From Oleisolibacter albus (lineage in GTDB: Bacteria > Pseudomonadota > Alphaproteobacteria > Azospirillales > Azospirillaceae): a stretch of DNA of 64,000 nucleotides. The stretch lies in contig NZ_QGNJ01000003.1 in NCBI RefSeq assembly GCF_003336875.1, forward strand, positions 1-64,000. Direction: 5' to 3'. Positions within the stretch are counted from its first letter, which is position 1; each line of letters starts with the position of its first letter. The notes below the pieces were generated by a model. It had not been told where the DNA came from. It saw only the letters and a list, made by a program, of their open reading frames with translations, and ran no database searches. Shown here piece after piece: positions 6,401 to 14,324 of the stretch. A program made the position numbers and the translations under genes.

Positions 6401-9271
6401 ATGACCACGCTGGAGACAGCGGCGGAGACGTCCCGGACGGGACCGCTGTTCGAGGGCGGCTATCGCCACCCGCTGGTGCTGGACGGCGCCGGGGACGGCT
6501 ATTGGCGGGTGGAGGACGGGTTCTTCGACCTGTTCGCGGTGGAACGCGACGGCGCCGGCCGTGACGGCCGCCGCCACCATCTGTTCCGGGTGCCGCAGGG
6601 CGGTGTGCTGCTGGATGTGGCGCCCGCAGCCGGGCTGCATCTGCTGGCCGTGGGTTCGCTGGGGTCCCGTGCCCGCCGCTGCGGCGCGGCGCCGGACGCG
6701 GCGGCGGCGGAGGCCTGGATCGTGCGGCTGGCCCAGGCCGCCGCCTTGGAGATGCCCTGGTCGGAGCGGGTGGCCGAACCGGGCGCACAGATTCTGCCCG
6801 CCGGTGCCACTCTGGCGGCCGATGCCCGGCGCGTGCTCTGGCTGCGGGTGGAGCGGGGCACGGCCGATCTCCTGGGCTTCCACCCCGTGGCCGCCGGGGC
6901 GCCGCCGCTGCCGCTGGTGGACCGGCTGTGGCTGACGGCCCCGGAAGAGACGACGCTGGTCCTGGAGCCCACTGGGGCTGTGCCGCCGCCGCTGGCGCGC
7001 TTCCACGCCTTCGTGCTGGAGGCCGTGGCCGAGCGCCTGCGCCGTCAGGCCCGGGCCGGCGAGGCCGTGGCCGGACAGCGCGCCCGCGACGAGGCCGACG
7101 CGCTGTCGCGCGGGCTGGGCCGGCTGGCCGGCGCCCTGGACGGGCGCGACCATAGCCCGGCGGTGGAGACGGGCGAGCCGCTGACCACGGCCATCGCCCG
7201 GATCCTGCTGCATCTGGGCGAGCCGATGCCGGCACTTACCGCCGCGCCGCCGCCGGGCACCGGTGTGGACGAGACCTTCGCCCAGATGGGCCTGCGCCGC
7301 CGGCGCGTGCTGCTGCGGCCCGGCTGGGAGCGCAGCGCCGCCGACGCCCTGCTGGCCTTCCTGGACGAGGAGAAGCGGCCCGTGGCCCTGCTGCCGGCGG
7401 GAAAGGGCTGGCGTGTGGCCGGGCTGGGCCTGGATGCGCCGCTGGATGCGGATCTGGCGGCCCGGCTGCAGCCGGAGGCCTGGCAGCTCTACCGTAGTTT
7501 CCCGGCGGACCCCCTGCGCTTCCGCGACCTGATGCGGCTGGGCGCCCGCGGCAATGGCCGCGACCTGCTGCGTCTGGCCCTGGCGGGGGCGGCGGCGGCC
7601 CTGGTCGGGCTGGCCGTGCCCAAGGGCATGCAGATCGCCTTCGACAGTCTGGTGCCCAATGGCGAGGTGCCGGCGCTGCTGGCGCTGATGGCGGGGCTGG
7701 TGGCGGCGGCCATCGGCCAGGGCGCCTTCGAGCTGGTGCGCGGGCTGGCGCTGCAACGGCTGGAGGCGCGGTTCGAGATCAATGCCGCCCCGGCGCTGAT
7801 GGACCGGCTGCTGCGGCTGCCGGCCCGCTTCTTCCGCGGCTTCACCGCCGGTGATCTGGCCGACCGGCTGCTGGGCATCCAGAATGCCCGCGCCATCCTG
7901 GGCAGCAATGTCACGGGCGGGCTGGTGGGCGCCGTGTTCGGGCTGGTGGGGTTCGGGCTGCTGCTGAGCTATGACGGGCGGCTGGCCCTGGTGGCCCTGG
8001 TCCTGTCGCTGGCCACCACCGCCGTCATCGTCGGCACCTCGCTGGCCGAACTGCGGCACGAGCGCGAGCGGATCCGCCATCAGGGCCGGCTGGACGGCTT
8101 CGTGCTGCAACTGATCATGGGCATCGGCAAGCTGCGCACGGCGGCGGCGGAGAAGCGGGCCATGGCCGAGTGGGCGCGGCGCTATGCCCACCAGCGCGAC
8201 CGCTTCGTGGCCGGGCGGCGCTGGGCCGCGGTGGAACAGACAGTGATGGCCTTCCTGCCCACCCTGTGCACGGCCGTGCTGTTCGGGGCGCTGGCCTACT
8301 TCCTGAAGGCCGACCTGACGGCGGCGGCCACCAGCGGGAATGTCGCCGCGGGCGAGGCCCGGCAGGCCATGACCACCGGCGCCTTCGTCGCCTTCTCCGC
8401 CGCTTTCGGGCAGCTGATGGCGGCCATCGTCGGGCTGGGCAAGGCCTCCTCCGGCCTGACCATGGCCCTGCCGCTGATCGAGCGGGCCAAGCCTCTGCTG
8501 GAGGCGGTGCCCGAGGGGACGGCGGAGTCCGAGCCGCCGGGTCTTCTGCAGGGCGGTGTGGCGCTGCGCCAGGTGCGCTTCCGCTATGGCAGCGACAGTC
8601 CGGCGGTGCTGGACGGTCTGGACCTGGAGATCGAGCCGGGCCAGTTCGTGGCCCTGGTCGGCCCGTCGGGCAGCGGCAAATCCACCATTCTGCGCCTGCT
8701 CCTGGGCTTCGACCGGCCGGAAACGGGCGAAGTGCTGTTCGACGGCAGGACGGCCAGCCGGCTGGACATGGCGGCGGTCCGCCGGCAGATCGGTGTCGTG
8801 CTGCAGAACGGCCGCATCTCGGCGGGGTCGCTGTCGTCCAACATCCTGGGCCCGTCGGGACTGCGGCTGGAGGATGCCTGGGCCGCCGCCCGCATGGTGG
8901 GGCTGGACCGGGATATCGAAGAGATGCCCATGGGCATGCACACCGTGCTGATGGAGGGCGGCGGCACCCTGTCCGGCGGCCAGCGCCAGCGCCTGCTGAT
9001 CGCCCGCGCCCTGGTGCACCGGCCGCGGCTGCTGCTGCTGGACGAGGCCACCAGCGCCCTGGACAACCGCACCCAGGCCATCGTCACCGAGACGCTGAGC
9101 AAGCTGAGCGTCACCCGCATCGTCATCGCCCACCGGCTCAGCACCATCCAGGGTGTCGACCGCATCTTCGTCATCGAGAAGGGGCGGCTGGTGCAGTCCG
9201 GCCGCTACGAGGCCCTGATCGACAGCCCCGGTCCCTTCGCCACGCTGGCCCAGCGCCAGCTGGTGCAGTGA
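6401..9271 (+). CDS. NHLM-type ABC exporter, ATP-binding/permease (ABC2)
   Basis: 956 residues, start preceded by GGAG. The first ~370 residues form a large soluble N-terminal region without peptidase residues, as is usual for the second ABC protein of NHLM loci. A transmembrane domain (about 395-680) and a complete ATPase follow: Walker A GPSGSGKST near 753, Q-loop VVLQNGRI, signature LSGGQ near 856, Walker B LLLLDEATSALD and H-loop IVIAHRLST. It probably pairs with the upstream peptidase-ABC protein as a heterodimer. Between 8170 and 9321 another frame stays open through the conserved ATPase; it is a GC-driven shadow. Confidence 0.9.
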   Translation: MTTLETAAETSRTGPLFEGGYRHPLVLDGAGDGYWRVEDGFFDLFAVERDGAGRDGRRHHLFRVPQGGVLLDVAPAAGLHLLAVGSLGSRARRCGAAPDAAAAEAWIVRLAQAAALEMPWSERVAEPGAQILPAGATLAADARRVLWLRVERGTADLLGFHPVAAGAPPLPLVDRLWLTAPEETTLVLEPTGAVPPPLARFHAFVLEAVAERLRRQARAGEAVAGQRARDEADALSRGLGRLAGALDGRDHSPAVETGEPLTTAIARILLHLGEPMPALTAAPPPGTGVDETFAQMGLRRRRVLLRPGWERSAADALLAFLDEEKRPVALLPAGKGWRVAGLGLDAPLDADLAARLQPEAWQLYRSFPADPLRFRDLMRLGARGNGRDLLRLALAGAAAALVGLAVPKGMQIAFDSLVPNGEVPALLALMAGLVAAAIGQGAFELVRGLALQRLEARFEINAAPALMDRLLRLPARFFRGFTAGDLADRLLGIQNARAILGSNVTGGLVGAVFGLVGFGLLLSYDGRLALVALVLSLATTAVIVGTSLAELRHERERIRHQGRLDGFVLQLIMGIGKLRTAAAEKRAMAEWARRYAHQRDRFVAGRRWAAVEQTVMAFLPTLCTAVLFGALAYFLKADLTAAATSGNVAAGEARQAMTTGAFVAFSAAFGQLMAAIVGLGKASSGLTMALPLIERAKPLLEAVPEGTAESEPPGLLQGGVALRQVRFRYGSDSPAVLDGLDLEIEPGQFVALVGPSGSGKSTILRLLLGFDRPETGEVLFDGRTASRLDMAAVRRQIGVVLQNGRISAGSLSSNILGPSGLRLEDAWAAARMVGLDRDIEEMPMGMHTVLMEGGGTLSGGQRQRLLIARALVHRPRLLLLDEATSALDNRTQAIVTETLSKLSVTRIVIAHRLSTIQGVDRIFVIEKGRLVQSGRYEALIDSPGPFATLAQRQLVQ

Positions 9272-9313
9272 TGTCTCCAGGCCCTTGGCCGTCGATCCAA
9301 TCCGGAGTCCGCC

Positions 9314-9850
9314 ATGCGTAAAGTCCTCTACATCATGGGCCTTCTCAACGACGCCGACATGGCCTGGATGGCCGGGGCCGGCCGGCGCCTGCGCCCGCGG
9401 CCCGGCGACGTGCTGATCCGCCAGGGCGAGCCGGCGGATGATCTGTTCATCGTGCTGGGAGGGGAGGTCACGGTGGAGCTGGCCGACGGCAGCGTGCTGG
9501 CCCGCATGGGCAGCGGCGAGGTGCTGGGCGAGATGTCCTTCGTTGACCGCGCGCCGCCCTCGGCCACGGTGCGGGCCGGCGAAGGCTGCCAGGTGCTGGC
9601 CCTGGACAAGCGCGCCATGGAGGCGCGGCTGGCCGGCGACAGCGGCTTCGCCGCCCGATTCTACAAGGCGCTGGCCGTGTTCCTGGCCGACCGCCTGCGC
9701 AGCACCACCCAGCGCATGACCACAGGGCCGGACGGGTCCATCGGCGGCGACGCCCTGCTGGCCGACGAGTTGGACGAGACCGTGCTGGACCAGGTGTCGA
9801 TGGCCGGTCTGCGCTTCGAGCAGATGCTGAAGATCCTGGCGGGGGGCTGA
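9314..9850 (+). CDS. Cyclic-nucleotide-binding-domain protein at the end of the export operon
   Basis: 178 residues. A cNMP-binding beta-roll is visible: RPGDVLIRQGEPADDLFIVL, then GSGEVLGEMSFVDRAPPSATV, which contains the phosphate-binding-cassette-like Gly-Glu pair and the basic/hydrophobic tail. There is no DNA-binding domain after it. The C terminus (about 120-178) is helical and ends DQVSMAGLRFEQMLKILAGG. It lies 42 bp after the second ABC gene in the same orientation, so it is likely the last cistron. Similar small proteins accompany some NHLM clusters; a role as regulatory or assembly subunit of the exporter is inference. The ligand is unknown. Confidence 0.75.
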   Translation: MRKVLYIMGLLNDADMAWMAGAGRRLRPRPGDVLIRQGEPADDLFIVLGGEVTVELADGSVLARMGSGEVLGEMSFVDRAPPSATVRAGEGCQVLALDKRAMEARLAGDSGFAARFYKALAVFLADRLRSTTQRMTTGPDGSIGGDALLADELDETVLDQVSMAGLRFEQMLKILAGG

Positions 9851-9888
9851 TCCGATCCCGGCCGGTCCCCGCGGCGGGGCGAGGGCCC

Positions 9889-11829
9889 TCAGCCCGCCGG
9901 CGTCAGGTCGATGACGCGGTCGGCCAGGGCCGTGATCTCGGGCCGGTGCGAGGTCAGCACGATCATCATGCCCTGGGCGCGCAGCGCCTCCAGGATCGGC
10001 CGGACCGTGGCCACATCGAGGAAGGCCAGCGCCTCGTCCAGCAGCAGCAGACGCGGACGCCGGGCCAGGGCGCGCGCCAGCAGCAACTGATGCACCAGCC
10101 CGCCGGGGAACAGGCCCTGGGCCACCAGCGTCTGCACCCCCATGGGCAGGGCCGTCACCGCCGGTTCCAGCCCGACGAAGCGCAGCGCGGCCCAGATGGC
10201 CGGTCCGTCCAGCGGGCCGTTGCCGGCCACGGCCGAGCGCACGGTCTGCACGGCCACGCTGTCGTCCTGGAACACGGCGGCCACATGGGCGCGGTAGCCG
10301 GCAGGGTCGAGATGGGCCAGGGTGACGCCATCGACGGCGATACGGCCGGTCGTGGGCTGGTCCAGCCCGGCCAGCAGGCGGATCAGCGTGGTCTTGCCCA
10401 CACCGGACGGCCCGACCAGGGCCAGCACCTGCCCCCGCGCCAGCTGGAAGCCCAGGCCATGGAACAGGGGACGGGCGGCCCCGGGATGGGTGAAGGACAG
10501 GTCCTCTGCCGTCAGGCTGTCGAAGGCCGGCACCGGCGCGCCGGCGCCGCTGTCCGGCGGCAGGGCCAGCACCGGCTCCAGCGCGGCCAGATCGCGTCGG
10601 CCGGAGCGGTCCAGGCCCAGGGCATGTCCAAGGCGGGCGGACCCGGCCCCGGCCTGCAGGCCCAGCAGCAGGGCGGCCAGCAGCAGCGGACCCGACGTCA
10701 GGATGCCCGGGTCCTGCCCCGGCGGCAACGTCGGCAAGGGCGCAACGGCCAGCACCGGCGGCAGCGTCAGCAGGGCGCCGGCGAAGCGCAGCCGGTCGGC
10801 CGCCGCCCGCCGCCAGGCAGCCGACCGATCCGCCGCCAGTTCCCGCGTCAGAAGGGCCTGCACGCGGCCGCTCAGCCAGGCGGCGGTGCCGGCCTGGCGC
10901 TGCTGGGGCAGGGCGCGGACCAGGGCCGTGAGCAGGGGACCCGACTCCTCCCGCGCCCGCCCGGCCCTGCGGTTCTGCCGCTCGGCCCCTTCGGTCAGGA
11001 CCCAGCCGAGGCCGGTCAGGGCCGCCAGCGCCGGCGATACGGCCAGGGCCGTGGCCGGCGACAGCCAGGACAGGGCGGCCAGGGGCACCAGCAGGCCGCA
11101 CAGACCCCAGTCCAGGGCCGAGGCCGCCGCCAGCCGGCGGTGGGCGCCGGCCAGTCCCCGCATCGCGGCCGTGGCCCAGGCCGTGGCCGGCTGGCGGCGC
11201 ACGCGCTCCGCCGGCAGGTCCAGCAGCCGGTCCCACACCGTCGCCTGCAGGCGCTGGGAGATCAGGCGGCCGCGGTGGCGCCCGTCGGCCAGGCGGCTGA
11301 CCGTGGCCAGGGCCGCCGCGGCCCCGGCCAGGGCGAGACCGGCCGCCAGCCCGGTCCAGCCCGGCCCCCGCGCCAGCAGCAGGGCCGGCAGGGCCTGGGC
11401 CAGCGCCGCGGCCAGCGGCCACGCCCAGGAGGGGGGCGCCCCGTCCAGCCGGTGCAGCGACCACCAGCCGTCCAGCCCGCGCCGGTCGCGGGGGAAGCGG
11501 GGATAGGGCATGAAGGCGTCGGAACCGAGGGCCGTAGCCGTCCCCTCGTCCAGGGGGCGGCCGGGTTCATCCGCCGCCGTCACCAGCAGCGGGATCCTGC
11601 CCGGCCGGGGCAGCAGCAGGGCCGGCCGGCCGGCCAGCGTCACCAGCAGCGGCCCCAGGTCGCGGCGCCACCAGTCCGCCCCATGGGGGCGGACACGGCG
11701 CAGGCGCAGGCCCAGCGGCGGGGCCGCCTGCCGCCAGCGGGCCGGGTCGGTGCCGTCCGTCCGCGCATGTCCACGGCCGCTCTGGAGATGATCCAGCAGG
11801 GTGCGCAGCACCGTCTCATCCGGCGGCAT
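9889..11829 (-). CDS. Second NHLM ABC2-like exporter subunit, degenerate signature motif
   Basis: 646 residues. It lacks most of the large N-terminal region of its plus-strand paralogue but keeps a ~130-residue stretch similar to the part just before the membrane domain. A hydrophobic domain follows, then an ATPase with Walker A GPSGVGKTT near 470, Q-loop AAVFQDDSV, Walker B LLLLDEALAFLD and H-loop VLTSHRPEI. The signature is not LSGGQ but reads LFPGGLVHQLLLARAL near 572. Its start overlaps the stop of the peptidase-ABC gene by 14 bp. The protein probably forms a heterodimer with that partner, with its changed signature completing a non-catalytic ATP site. It ends 38 bp from the convergent plus-strand operon. 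Confidence 0.85.
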   Translation of the reverse strand: MPPDETVLRTLLDHLQSGRGHARTDGTDPARWRQAAPPLGLRLRRVRPHGADWWRRDLGPLLVTLAGRPALLLPRPGRIPLLVTAADEPGRPLDEGTATALGSDAFMPYPRFPRDRRGLDGWWSLHRLDGAPPSWAWPLAAALAQALPALLLARGPGWTGLAAGLALAGAAAALATVSRLADGRHRGRLISQRLQATVWDRLLDLPAERVRRQPATAWATAAMRGLAGAHRRLAAASALDWGLCGLLVPLAALSWLSPATALAVSPALAALTGLGWVLTEGAERQNRRAGRAREESGPLLTALVRALPQQRQAGTAAWLSGRVQALLTRELAADRSAAWRRAAADRLRFAGALLTLPPVLAVAPLPTLPPGQDPGILTSGPLLLAALLLGLQAGAGSARLGHALGLDRSGRRDLAALEPVLALPPDSGAGAPVPAFDSLTAEDLSFTHPGAARPLFHGLGFQLARGQVLALVGPSGVGKTTLIRLLAGLDQPTTGRIAVDGVTLAHLDPAGYRAHVAAVFQDDSVAVQTVRSAVAGNGPLDGPAIWAALRFVGLEPAVTALPMGVQTLVAQGLFPGGLVHQLLLARALARRPRLLLLDEALAFLDVATVRPILEALRAQGMMIVLTSHRPEITALADRVIDLTPAG

Positions 11830-13930
11830 GGCCGGCCTCCGGTCCCAGGCGGATCACCTGATCGTAGCTGTCCGCATCCTCGTCCCGCCGGGTCACCACC
11901 AGCAACAGGATGCCGCGGCGGCGGATGGCGGCGCGGATACGCCGGGCCAGCGGCGGTTCGAGCCGGTCCAGCAGCTCGTCCAGCACCAGCAGCTTCGGTG
12001 CCCGCAGCAGGGCCATGGCCAGCAGCAGCCGGCGCTGCTGCCCGCCGCTGAGTTCGGCGCCGCCGGTGTGCAGACGCAGATCCAGCCCGCCGCGGGGGGC
12101 GAGGTCGGCGGCAAGCTCCACCTCCTCCAGCACGGTCTGGAGCCGGTCATCGTCGAGGGTCAGCCCGCGGCAGAGATTGTCGCGCACGCTGAGCGGCAGC
12201 ACGCTCCAGCTGTCATCCAGCAGCAGCGCCGTGCCGGGCGGGGCCGCGGCCGGCGGCACGCCATCCAGCCGGATCCGGTCGCCGGCCTCGCTCTCCAGCC
12301 CGCTCAGCCGCCGCACCAGCACCGACTTGCCGCTGCCCGACGGGCCGAGGATGGCCAGCTGCTGTCCCGGCGCGGCCCGCAGGGTGAGATCGTGGAACAG
12401 GACCCGGCCGGAGATCAGATCGGTGCAGCCCAGGCTCTCCGCACACAGCCCGTCGGGCCAGAGCGGCGCCGGCTCCACGGTCCCGATGTCGGGACCCGGT
12501 GTCCGCGGCCCGCCCGCGCCGGCATCGGTCTGCGCCGTCTCGCCGCCCTGGTCCAGGGTGCGCCGGTGCAGCAGCAGGCTTTCCAGCGGGGTCCATCCCT
12601 CCCAGCGGGCCAGACGGGCGGGGAAGCCTGCGGCCAGTTCCGGCAGCAGCAGCACCAGCAGGGCCGGCGTCATCCGCCCCTCTGTCAGCAGCAGGGCCGC
12701 CAGCAGCACCGACAGCACGCGGCGGGCCGCACCCAGGGCGGGGCGGGTCCGATGCAATAGACGGTGGGTGGCGGCGGCCCGGTCGGTGCTCTCCAGGGAA
12801 AGGGCCAGCCGCCCCCCCAACTCCGCCACCAGCTCCGCCTCGGCTCCGCCCAGCCGGTGGCGGCCGTAATCGGCGAAGATGTCGGCCCCCGGCGCCAGTT
12901 GCGGCACGGCCGCGGCCTGGATGGGGGCCGGATCGCCCCGGCGCAGGAACGGCCGCAGCAGCAGCGCGGTTTCCGCCGCCAGCAGGGCAGACAACAGCGA
13001 TCCGGCCAGGGGGGCCGTTCCCCAGAGCAGCGCCAAGGCCAGCAGGGCGGTCACCGCCTGCGTGGCCAGGGCCGGCAGGTCGCTGCGGGCCGCCAGATCC
13101 AGTCCCAGCCGGGCCTGACCGGCCAGCGTGGCGGGGGCATGGCTGAACAGGCTTCGGGTGGGCAGCCGCCACAGCCGGTCCAAGCCGGCGGCCAGTTCGT
13201 GCCGGCCCAGCCGTGCGGCCACGGACTGCAGCCCGCGTTCCGCGCCCAGGGTCGCCAGCAGGGCGGCGAGGCCCAGCGCGCCGGCGGCGGCAAGGGCGGC
13301 CGGGGTGGCCGCCATGGGTGTTGCCGGCAGGTCGGGCGCCAGCATGTCCGCCACCAGCCGGGCCAGCGCCAGACAGGCCGCGATCTGCATCAGGCCGGCA
13401 ACCAGCCCGGCGGCGATGGCCCCGGCCAGCGCCCACCCCTGTCCCGTCAGCAGATCGCGCAGGCCGGCCAGGGGCCGGAAGCCGCGGCCCTGGCGCTTGG
13501 CCGTGTCGGTGGGGACCAGGCGCAGCACCACGCCGGAGAAATCATCGGCGAAATCCGCCAGCGGCACCCGGACGGGACCGCAGGCCGGATCGTTGATCAG
13601 CAGGCTGTCGCCATCCATCCGCTCGACCACGACGAAATGGATGAAGGCGCGGTGGGCGATGAAGGGGACGGGTTGTCCGCCCAGCCGGTCGATATCGCAG
13701 CGGAAGGCGCGGAGCTGGAAGCCGTAGGCCTCCGCCAGCCGGCGCAGGGTGCGGGCGCTGGTGCCCAGCCGCGTGTCGCCGCACAGCCGGCGCAGCGGCT
13801 CCAGCCCCACATGGCAGCCATGGACGCCCAGCAGGATGGCCAGGGCGGCCAGCCCGCATTCCGCCACCTCGGCCTGACGCACGGCGGGGGTGGCGGGGGC
13901 GGCGGTGCGGACAGCGGCGGGCTTGCGCAT
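11816..13930 (-). CDS. Second NHLM peptidase-containing ABC exporter subunit, degenerate Q- and H-loops
   Basis: 704 residues. The C39 peptidase keeps its key residues: Gln19 and Cys25 in QAEVAECGLAAL, His98 in FIHFVVVE and Asp114 in LINDPACGP. The membrane domain is strongly diverged. In the ATPase, Walker A GPSGSGKSV, signature LSGGQ and Walker B LLVLDE are intact, but the Q-loop glutamine is replaced (LLLDDSWSVLPLSVRDN), the D-loop reads LDRLE and the H-loop histidine is Arg (LLVVTRRDED where the paralogue has IIIAHRLST). The ATG overlaps the upstream stop as ATGA. Likely role: leader processing and export, with ATP turnover carried by the partner's site. Not a pseudogene by any visible lesion. 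Confidence 0.87.
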   Translation of the reverse strand: MRKPAAVRTAAPATPAVRQAEVAECGLAALAILLGVHGCHVGLEPLRRLCGDTRLGTSARTLRRLAEAYGFQLRAFRCDIDRLGGQPVPFIAHRAFIHFVVVERMDGDSLLINDPACGPVRVPLADFADDFSGVVLRLVPTDTAKRQGRGFRPLAGLRDLLTGQGWALAGAIAAGLVAGLMQIAACLALARLVADMLAPDLPATPMAATPAALAAAGALGLAALLATLGAERGLQSVAARLGRHELAAGLDRLWRLPTRSLFSHAPATLAGQARLGLDLAARSDLPALATQAVTALLALALLWGTAPLAGSLLSALLAAETALLLRPFLRRGDPAPIQAAAVPQLAPGADIFADYGRHRLGGAEAELVAELGGRLALSLESTDRAAATHRLLHRTRPALGAARRVLSVLLAALLLTEGRMTPALLVLLLPELAAGFPARLARWEGWTPLESLLLHRRTLDQGGETAQTDAGAGGPRTPGPDIGTVEPAPLWPDGLCAESLGCTDLISGRVLFHDLTLRAAPGQQLAILGPSGSGKSVLVRRLSGLESEAGDRIRLDGVPPAAAPPGTALLLDDSWSVLPLSVRDNLCRGLTLDDDRLQTVLEEVELAADLAPRGGLDLRLHTGGAELSGGQQRRLLLAMALLRAPKLLVLDELLDRLEPPLARRIRAAIRRRGILLLVVTRRDEDADSYDQVIRLGPEAGHAAG

Positions 13931-14142
13931 CAGGCCAGGACCAGAAGCAGCAGGGTCAGCCCGATCAGCAGCCAGGACATGAGGCCGATGCCATGGGCGG
14001 CCGCGGGCCGGTACACCGGCCGGTCGAGATGCTCGGGCGAGGCCAGCCGGTCCAGCGCGGCCTGACGGAACGGTCCCGGCGCCGCGGGCGTCCGCTTCTC
14101 TTCCGGACGTCCCTGGTCTTGACTCTGTTCCCCGCCGGACAC
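13930..14142 (-). CDS. 70-residue membrane protein resembling only the N terminus of the NHLM HlyD adaptor
   Basis: GTG start at 14142 with AAGGAG about 11 bases upstream; stop overlaps the next ATG (ATGA), so the two are translationally coupled. Residues 24-40, FRQAALDRLASPEHLDR, match FRKAALDRLASPDQLDK of the complete HlyD protein encoded at 2931, and both are followed by a membrane segment (MSWLLIGLTLLLLVLA here). The chain ends right after that segment, so the whole periplasmic adaptor is absent. No downstream remnant of the missing part exists, because the peptidase-ABC gene begins at once. It may be a docking or assembly subunit, or a worn-down adaptor replaced by the complete one in trans. 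Confidence 0.75.
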   Translation of the reverse strand: MSGGEQSQDQGRPEEKRTPAAPGPFRQAALDRLASPEHLDRPVYRPAAAHGIGLMSWLLIGLTLLLLVLA

Positions 14143-14279
14143 GGTTGCGCGCGCTCCTTCCTGCGGCCCCGTATGGGGCGGCCTGACGGGGCCAGTGTCT
14201 GCGGCCAGGGGGGCGCTGCCGTCAAGGTGGCGGGTCTATGGCGGAGCCCTGCCGCTCTCTGCGCGGCAGAAACAACGGC

Positions 14280-14312
14280 GGTCCCGGCGGAGCGCCTGTC
14301 GCCGCCGGGACC
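14280..14312 (-). terminator. Terminator-like hairpin after phoD
   Basis: GGTCCCGGCGG (14280-14290) and CCGCCGGGACC (14302-14312) form a perfect 11-bp stem with an 11-base loop just past the phoD stop at 14325. On the minus strand the stem is followed by GTTGTTT, a weak T-rich tail. It separates the phoD unit from the second export operon starting at 14142. Confidence 0.5.
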
Positions 14313-14324
14313 GGTTGGCCGGCA

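Noticed and set aside
4061-11464. A 2467-codon open frame on the minus strand across the export genes
   Set aside because: It is antisense to well-conserved ABC genes, has low-complexity Gly/Pro/Ala/Gln-rich translation and arises from high GC at third positions.
13930-14142. Reading the HlyD-like stub as a frameshifted pseudogene
   Set aside because: No periplasmic adaptor sequence follows in any frame, and the ribosome site, GTG start and ATGA junction fit an intact small gene.
2931-14142. The facing export operons as an assembly duplication or recent inverted repeat
   Set aside because: The paired proteins differ widely in length and sequence and the DNA shows no long identical inverted segments.
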